Source: an uncultured Bacillota bacterium (GTDB lineage: Bacteria > Bacillota_I > Bacilli_A > RFN20 > CAG-449). From it: a DNA stretch of 59,197 bases. Made by a program: the position numbers and the translations under genes. Numbering within the stretch: the stretch's first letter is position 1; every line of letters starts with the position of its first letter. The stretch is taken from positions 1 through 59,197 of the forward strand of contig CABUOQ010000009.1 of assembly GCA_902493275.1 (NCBI GenBank). The letters are read 5' to 3'. Shown here in pieces: positions 55,049-59,197 of the stretch. The notes beneath the pieces are model-generated. The model was not told the origin of the DNA, searched no databases, and worked only from the letters and a program-made list of their open reading frames with translations.

Positions 55049-56939
55049 ATAGGGTAGAGGGAAAATAATTTTCGCCCCTCCCATTGCACCGTACGTACGT
55101 TTCTCGTATACGGCGCTACATCTATATTAAACAAACTACTTAGATAAGTAATATTCAAGGGGGTTGACCAATCCTGGTCTATCTCCTTTTCTTATTGCTA
55201 GAACTTTTGGCGAAAGCAAAAAGTTTACAACATCCAAACCACATCTTCTGTACCATCCAAGTCTTGAATTCGCCACTTTGAATATATGTTCATCAGTGAA
55301 ACCACATTTAAATTTAGTATTTAATGATTTCAAGTTTTTAAATATTCTAAGTGGCTTTTTCCATTGTTTGATGATGATTACCCTTACTTTGTGTCTTAGC
55401 CATTGTCCCATAAAATCCATGAACTTTTTCATATTTCCAATTCGGAAGTAGTTAATCCACCCTATTAACATTTGATTAATTTTCGTAAAGGTGTCTTTTA
55501 ATGGTTTTGATGAAGCATATTTTCTAACGAGTACCTTTTTAAGTTTCTCATATAGTTTTGCTTTTCTATCATCACTAGGTTTTGGTTTCCATCCATCATT
55601 ACTTTTCCAAAATGTAAAGTCTAAAAAATTACTATTACTTGGTCTTACTATTTTTGTTTTAGTCGCTGATACTTTTAGAAACAATTTCCTTTCTAGCCAA
55701 GAGGTGACTGATTTCATTACGCGTTCGGCCGCTTTTTCACTTTTAACAAAGATATTACAATCATCCGCATATCTAACAAAACTTAATCCTCTTGCCTCTA
55801 GTTCTTTATCTAATTTATCTAAGTAAATATTTGAAAGAATTGGACTTAATGGACCGCCTTGAGGTACGCCGATAGTTGTTGATGTGACTAAGCCTTCCTC
55901 CATAACTCCCGCTTTTAGGAAACTACGGATTAAATGTAATGTTGTTGAATCATTCATCTCTTCCCTAAGTATTGAGATTAATTTATCGTGATTTACTGTG
56001 TCAAAATACTTTTCGATATCTAAATCGATTACCCATTCAAATCCATTATTAAGGATTCCTAAGACTTTACTTATTGCCAAATGACAATCTCTTCCTGGCC
56101 TAAATCCACATGATAGATTGCTGAATATAGGTTCGTAGACTTCCGTTAATTTAATTGAGATTGCTTGTTGGATTACTCTATCTATCACAACAGGTATTCC
56201 TAGGGGTCTTAATTTGCCATTGGATTTTGGAATATAAACTCTTCTTACAGGTTGAGGTTTATATGACTTATTCATTATTTGATTAATGATTTCATCTCTG
56301 TGCTGAGAAAAGTAATCATCGAGTTCGGACGTAGACATCTTATCAACTCCGCTTGCTCCTTTATTTGCTTTTACTCTTTTAATTGCCTCATTCAAGTTTT
56401 CTTCACTTAAAATCTCTTTAATTAAACTCATTTGCTGCTCCTCCTTCCATTCGTAGAATCTTTGGAAACATCCCCGTACCTTCACCTATCAAGGAACATA
56501 CGTTTTCCTCTTCCTAGGTTATCCTTCGTTGCTGACTATCCAAATTTTGCTTACAGCGATTTGCAATATATAGACATTAGGTCCTTCGGTATTTGGCTTA
56601 TTGCCTACTATGACCTCAGCTGACTCCCTAACTATCTATTTTTTATCGTACATATGTCTATGCGTTAGGGCCTCTCGGGGTAAGTCATTCATCATTAAAT
56701 CTTCATTGCCCCTTGATTTACTGCTTTGGTTTTACGTTTATCTTTTAGACTTCGGTTTGATACGCAACCTTATCTACCATTTAGCCTTATCAAGTTTCTG
56801 TTCGTAGACTCAAAGATTTTGCAGTTCCACTTCCTTCACTCATAGCATTACTGCTACCAGCTTGTGGTTCGCTACACTTGGCGATAAATACCCGTGGTCA
56901 GTTTCAATACTGACTAGATGAATGGCGTGCCCGACACAC
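55049..56939 (-). mobile_element. Group II intron, IIC-like
   Basis: A self-splicing, reverse-transcribing element of about 1.9 kb. The 5' end reads GTGTGTCGGGCACGCC at 56939. The catalytic domain V is at about 55118-55086 (CGCCGTA, ACGAGAAACGT, TACGGTG) and a domain VI stem follows (GGGAGGGGCG with CCCTCTACCC), ending near CCCTAT. Domain IV holds the maturase gene. The 5' end lies just after the T run of a terminator hairpin, the target preference known for class C introns. Exact ends are estimates. Confidence 0.85.
55136..56431 (-). CDS. ltrA: Group II intron reverse transcriptase/maturase
   Basis: A 431-residue intron-encoded protein. The reverse transcriptase has RRVYIPKSNGKLRPLGIP (RT1-2), GFRPGRDCH, VIDLDIEKYFDTVNH, the active site RYADD (YADD at 221-224) and GVPQGGPLSPILSNI. 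A maturase X domain makes the C-terminus, and there is no HNH endonuclease, as in class C introns. An in-frame GTG at 56485 would add 18 residues, but AGGAGG eight bases before 56431 fixes the start. The gene looks intact, so the intron may be active. Confidence 0.95.
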   Translation of the reverse strand: MSLIKEILSEENLNEAIKRVKANKGASGVDKMSTSELDDYFSQHRDEIINQIMNKSYKPQPVRRVYIPKSNGKLRPLGIPVVIDRVIQQAISIKLTEVYEPIFSNLSCGFRPGRDCHLAISKVLGILNNGFEWVIDLDIEKYFDTVNHDKLISILREEMNDSTTLHLIRSFLKAGVMEEGLVTSTTIGVPQGGPLSPILSNIYLDKLDKELEARGLSFVRYADDCNIFVKSEKAAERVMKSVTSWLERKLFLKVSATKTKIVRPSNSNFLDFTFWKSNDGWKPKPSDDRKAKLYEKLKKVLVRKYASSKPLKDTFTKINQMLIGWINYFRIGNMKKFMDFMGQWLRHKVRVIIIKQWKKPLRIFKNLKSLNTKFKCGFTDEHIFKVANSRLGWYRRCGLDVVNFLLSPKVLAIRKGDRPGLVNPLEYYLSK

Positions 56940-56941
56940 GT

Positions 56942-56977
56942 AAAAAAATAGTATAGCAAGGTCGCTATACTATTTTT
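56942..56977 (-). terminator. Terminator of the small membrane protein gene, intron target
   Basis: On the minus strand AAAAATAGTATAGC pairs with GCTATACTATTTTT, giving a long stem with T run. It follows the stop at 56998 by about 20 bases, and the intron begins two to three bases beyond it. Confidence 0.9.
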
Positions 56978-56997
56978 AAATTCAATAATTCTTTTAA

Positions 56998-57375
56998 TTA
57001 TTTTATGAGTCTAATTTTTCCAATGAGTGGAATTTCTTTTTCTTCACCATTTGCTACTGCAACGATTTGAATAATCATTACAACTAAAACTAATAAACCA
57101 CAAATAGATCCAATGATAACTCCAACATAAGGAATCAAACCAAGAATACCACTTACTACGCCTAAGACGATATCAGCAATAAATAAAACTAACGCTTGAT
57201 TAACATGGAAACGAGTAAATTTATTATCTTTAGGTACCACTAGTAATGGAATTAAAAATAAAAATCCGAAATATCCGATTGCTGTTAAAACTTTAACAGT
57301 AGTTGGACTCATTTCATTTTCTGCTTTAGTTTGTTCTTTTTCTTCTACTTCTGGCTTTACTTCTTTCTCTTCCAT
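56998..57375 (-). CDS. DUF4870/Tic20-like small membrane protein
   Basis: A 125-residue protein with an acidic, Glu- and Lys-rich N-terminus of about 25 residues and three to four membrane helices. The words FGFLFLIPLL and KFTRFHVNQALVLFI resemble the DUF4870/Tic20-like family of small membrane proteins (usually FHANQGL). Function unknown in bacteria. AGGAGG-like TGGAGGAAA precedes the ATG. A single gene with its own terminator. Confidence 0.75.
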   Translation of the reverse strand: MEEKEVKPEVEEKEQTKAENEMSPTTVKVLTAIGYFGFLFLIPLLVVPKDNKFTRFHVNQALVLFIADIVLGVVSGILGLIPYVGVIIGSICGLLVLVVMIIQIVAVANGEEKEIPLIGKIRLIK

Positions 57376-57636
57376 TTATATTTCCTCCATTACTTATTAT
57401 ATTAACTTACAAATATAAAAACTACACTAAATTCTATATTTTTTTAACTTCCGTTATCATTTTTTATGTACATATCGCATTTAATTTACAATAATAGAAA
57501 ATCGTTTATTTTCTTGTAGAAAAAGATTGTTTATTAAATATAAAATGTATTTAAATATTTACAAGATGAGTTTGCATTTGTATTTATTAATTCATATATA
57601 ATTGATAGATATTATTTACGAACTAGTAATGTTGCA
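57376..57636. other. Intergenic AT-rich DNA
   Basis: About 260 bases without a gene or RNA that I can support. It must hold the promoter of the small membrane protein gene. The palindromic repeat of the toxin operon follows. Confidence 0.4.
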
Positions 57637-57674
57637 AACTTGTTTGTTCAACTTGAACAAATAAGTTTTATGAT
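57637..57674 (+). repeat. 38-bp palindromic repeat, upstream copy (operator)
   Basis: Contains TTGTTCAACTTGAACAA, a perfect inverted repeat with 8-bp arms around one base (about 57644-57660). The right arm includes the -35 of the toxin promoter, so a bound repressor would block RNA polymerase. The copy downstream of the operon agrees at 33 of 38 positions. Confidence 0.8.
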
Positions 57675-57681
57675 TTATAAT
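57653..57681 (+). promoter_or_regulatory. Promoter of the DUF3990 operon
   Basis: TTGAAC at 57653-57658, 17 bp, then TATAAT at 57676-57681. Transcription would start near 57688, about 17 bases before the ATG, and AAGGAG lies in that leader. The -35 sits in the palindrome. Confidence 0.7.
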
Positions 57682-57704
57682 TAATATACAAAAAGGAGAT
57701 ATCG

Positions 57705-58556
57705 ATGGCTAAGATAAATTGTGAATATAATATTCAAAAGGATATTGAATTCTTAATGGAAGCGGAACGAATTAACGATTCTGAATTTGCTAAAAGAACA
57801 AAGATTTCTCGATCTACATTGGACGAGATAATGAAAAAAAATAGTGCTAGAAATGATGTATATGAAAAAATATATACTTATGCCTATGAAAGAAATTATC
57901 GTTTCAATGCGGTTAAGGAAGAATTAATTAAAGAAGAGTATCAAACAGTATTGTTTCACGGGTCTAAAGATGGTTTGCATTTAATTACCGAGAAAGGAAC
58001 AAGGGACAATTGCGACTTTGGGAATGGCTTTTATCTTGGTGAAACCTATAGCCAAGCACTATCATTTGTATGTGAAAAAGATGATTCATCGGTATATTCA
58101 TTTAAATACTCATTAGTTGGATTAAAAATTAAAAGATTCAAATGCGATTTGGAATGGATGCTTGCAATTTGCAAATACAGAGGAACCATAAAAGAATATG
58201 AATCACATGAATTAATACGTAAAATTATAAAAGAAGTTGAAGAGGCTGATGTTATTATTGCACCAATCGCGGATAATAAAATGTTTTATATTATGGCTCT
58301 ATTCACTAACGGAGATATAAATGCAGACGTTGCTTTACATTCATTATCTGCATCAAGATTAGGACTACAATATGTTTTTAAAACAAAAAAAGCTATTGAA
58401 AAATTAAAACCAATCGATAAATATTATATTTGTAAGTTAGAAAGAGATGATTGCCGTAAAACTTTAATCGAAAGAAGCTTTGAAATTGATACTAAATTGA
58501 AACTAGCTAAAAGAGAATTTAAAAATGGCATGTATATTGAGGAAATATTAAGATGA
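57705..58556 (+). CDS. HTH-DUF3990 putative ADP-ribosyltransferase-like toxin
   Basis: A 283-residue protein. Residues 20-50 look like a Cro-type helix-turn-helix (DSEFAKRTKISRSTLDEIM). From about 80 the DUF3990 domain begins: VLFHGSK (H85, G86), then DFGNGFYLGETYSQALSF (104-121), the pattern of ADP-ribosyltransferase folds. Fusion of DNA-binding and toxin parts in one chain would let it repress its own palindromic operator. AAGGAG stands before the ATG. The downstream gene overlaps by ATGA. Toxin activity is inferred from the family context and not shown. Confidence 0.75.
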   Translation: MAKINCEYNIQKDIEFLMEAERINDSEFAKRTKISRSTLDEIMKKNSARNDVYEKIYTYAYERNYRFNAVKEELIKEEYQTVLFHGSKDGLHLITEKGTRDNCDFGNGFYLGETYSQALSFVCEKDDSSVYSFKYSLVGLKIKRFKCDLEWMLAICKYRGTIKEYESHELIRKIIKEVEEADVIIAPIADNKMFYIMALFTNGDINADVALHSLSASRLGLQYVFKTKKAIEKLKPIDKYYICKLERDDCRKTLIERSFEIDTKLKLAKREFKNGMYIEEILR

Positions 58557-59032
58557 AAAAATTTGATCATAGTGGACTATTATTGGCTGAATATCAAGGA
58601 AAACTATTTGAAAAATCATCAGATTTGAATTGCTCCAGCGCAATTTTTTTAAGAAGATTTTTACATTCAGATTTATTGAGAAAACTTGATGATGCAAATG
58701 CTTTTTTAAGTGCTTTTGATGTTAATGAGGGAATTCAAAGTATATTATCCCAATTTGGAGATACAAATTATGGAAAAGTAAAATTCTCAAAAAATGCCCT
58801 GTTTTGGATGGGATATATGTATAGGTATATTGCCTATACAAGAGAGCAACCGACAAGTTTTATTATGAATCTATTTAAATATCAACAAATGAATTCAGTA
58901 TATTATTCGTATCATACTCAAGACCCTGAATGGTGTATAAATAGTTTATTAAACTTAAATGGTTTAACACAAGATATATTTGATAATAATTTTCGCTTAA
59001 AGCAAATAATAAGAAATAAGAATATGCATTAA
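58553..59032 (+). CDS. Putative antitoxin partner of the DUF3990 protein
   Basis: A 159-residue soluble helical protein. The segment KNALFWMGYMYRYIAYTREQ (in part: FWMGYMYRYI, about 85-94) and YYSYHTQDPEWCI resemble the small proteins commonly encoded beside DUF3990 genes. It starts in the ATGA overlap with the toxin gene, so both are made from one message. Its stop codon overlaps the first bases of the second 38-bp repeat. Confidence 0.6.
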   Translation: MKKFDHSGLLLAEYQGKLFEKSSDLNCSSAIFLRRFLHSDLLRKLDDANAFLSAFDVNEGIQSILSQFGDTNYGKVKFSKNALFWMGYMYRYIAYTREQPTSFIMNLFKYQQMNSVYYSYHTQDPEWCINSLLNLNGLTQDIFDNNFRLKQIIRNKNMH

Positions 59033-59068
59033 CTTGTTTGTCCAACTTGTACAAACAAATTTTATAAT
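59031..59068 (+). repeat. 38-bp palindromic repeat, downstream copy
   Basis: Begins AACTTGTTTGTCCAACTTG, in the same direction as the upstream copy. TTGTTTGTCCAA and TTGTACAAACAA make an 11-of-12 inverted repeat. Spacing between TTGTAC and TATAAT is only 10 bp here, so it is not a normal promoter. The last 129 bases of the window hold nothing else I can support. Confidence 0.8.
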
Positions 59069-59197
59069 GTTCTAAATGATGAAGTTTTGTATTAATTATT
59101 AAAAACTAGTCAATGTTAATTATCGTGAGCCACATAAGTTTTGGTCCTATAAAAATTTTTAGGGTTTTGAATAACGCTATAAAAAAAATTAGGGTCG

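Noticed and set aside
55164..55826. Two plus-strand open frames in the intron
   Set aside because: Antisense to the maturase gene, with no coding character of their own.
1..59197. Mycoplasma-type code with TGA as tryptophan
   Set aside because: Genes such as spoIIAA end at TGA, Trp is written TGG throughout, and full-length families are read with the standard code.

Overview
The window is strongly AT-rich DNA from a low-GC Gram-positive bacterium. The spoIIA-sigF-spoVA cluster shows that it can form endospores. Lipoproteins, a PBP5-type carboxypeptidase, Rex, a TPP riboswitch with ThiT, RimO/MnmA/Dtd and TGA used as a stop (not as tryptophan) fit a spore-forming member of the Bacilli, most likely an uncultured gut lineage of the Erysipelotrichales/RF39 type. 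The placement is inference; the sporulation genes and the standard code are read directly.

Layout. 1-4.3 kb: small accessory genes, a frameshifted RibD-C-like gene, an AAA/DUF4143 ATPase behind palindromic repeats, the remains of a second such ATPase, and tRNA-Thr(GGT). 4.3-8.3 kb: a tight minus-strand operon dtd-mnmA-nudix-rimO-pemK. 8.4-10.4 kb: a toxin-antitoxin spot (YafQ-like remnant, intact AbiEi/AbiEii-like pair). 10.6-14.6 kb: TPP riboswitch-thiT, a YfhO-type polytopic protein and a small membrane protein. 14.6-19.4 kb: spoIIAA-spoIIAB-sigF-spoVAC-D-E-F, preceded by two Spo0A-box-like sites. 19.5-23.6 kb: an rtcB RNA-ligase gene with an unknown gene, divergent from a WYL-like regulator and another unknown gene. 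This block lies between dacF and spoIIAA, which are neighbours in Bacillus. 23.6-28.9 kb: dacF-like gene, pdp, ATPase and permease of a NitT/TauT-type importer, and an LRR lipoprotein. 29.0-30.6 kb: a second AAA/DUF4143 ATPase with 34-bp-period direct repeats on both sides. 30.7-39.5 kb: rex, GH127-like enzyme, DUF3737, MalY/PatB, GH32 and PfkB sucrose genes, and a NitT/TauT substrate-binding lipoprotein. 39.6-40.9 kb: broken genes (AraC frameshift, LamG/Sel1 chimera).

41-55 kb is the most distinctive region. One tightly packed minus-strand operon starts from a strong promoter near 52.0 kb. It encodes, in order, a small secreted protein with a SipW-type signal, an ER-type (Ser-His) signal peptidase, a membrane-anchored McrB-like AAA+ ATPase, a DUF2357/McrC-like protein with a zinc ribbon, an ABC ATPase and permease, an 812-aa anchored beta-helix-like exoprotein, and a lipoprotein with Gly-rich repeats and an InlB-type repeat. 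Divergent from it is a VanZ protein with several Ig-like domains inserted in it. I infer a surface-fibre or envelope-assembly system in which a restriction-type McrBC-like pair has been recruited to the membrane.

55-59 kb: a group II intron of IIC type placed just after a terminator, a small membrane protein, and a DUF3990 toxin/partner operon flanked by two near-identical 38-bp palindromic repeats. Three separate cassettes in the window (two ATPases and the DUF3990 pair) are associated with small duplicated repeats that overlap or abut their promoters.
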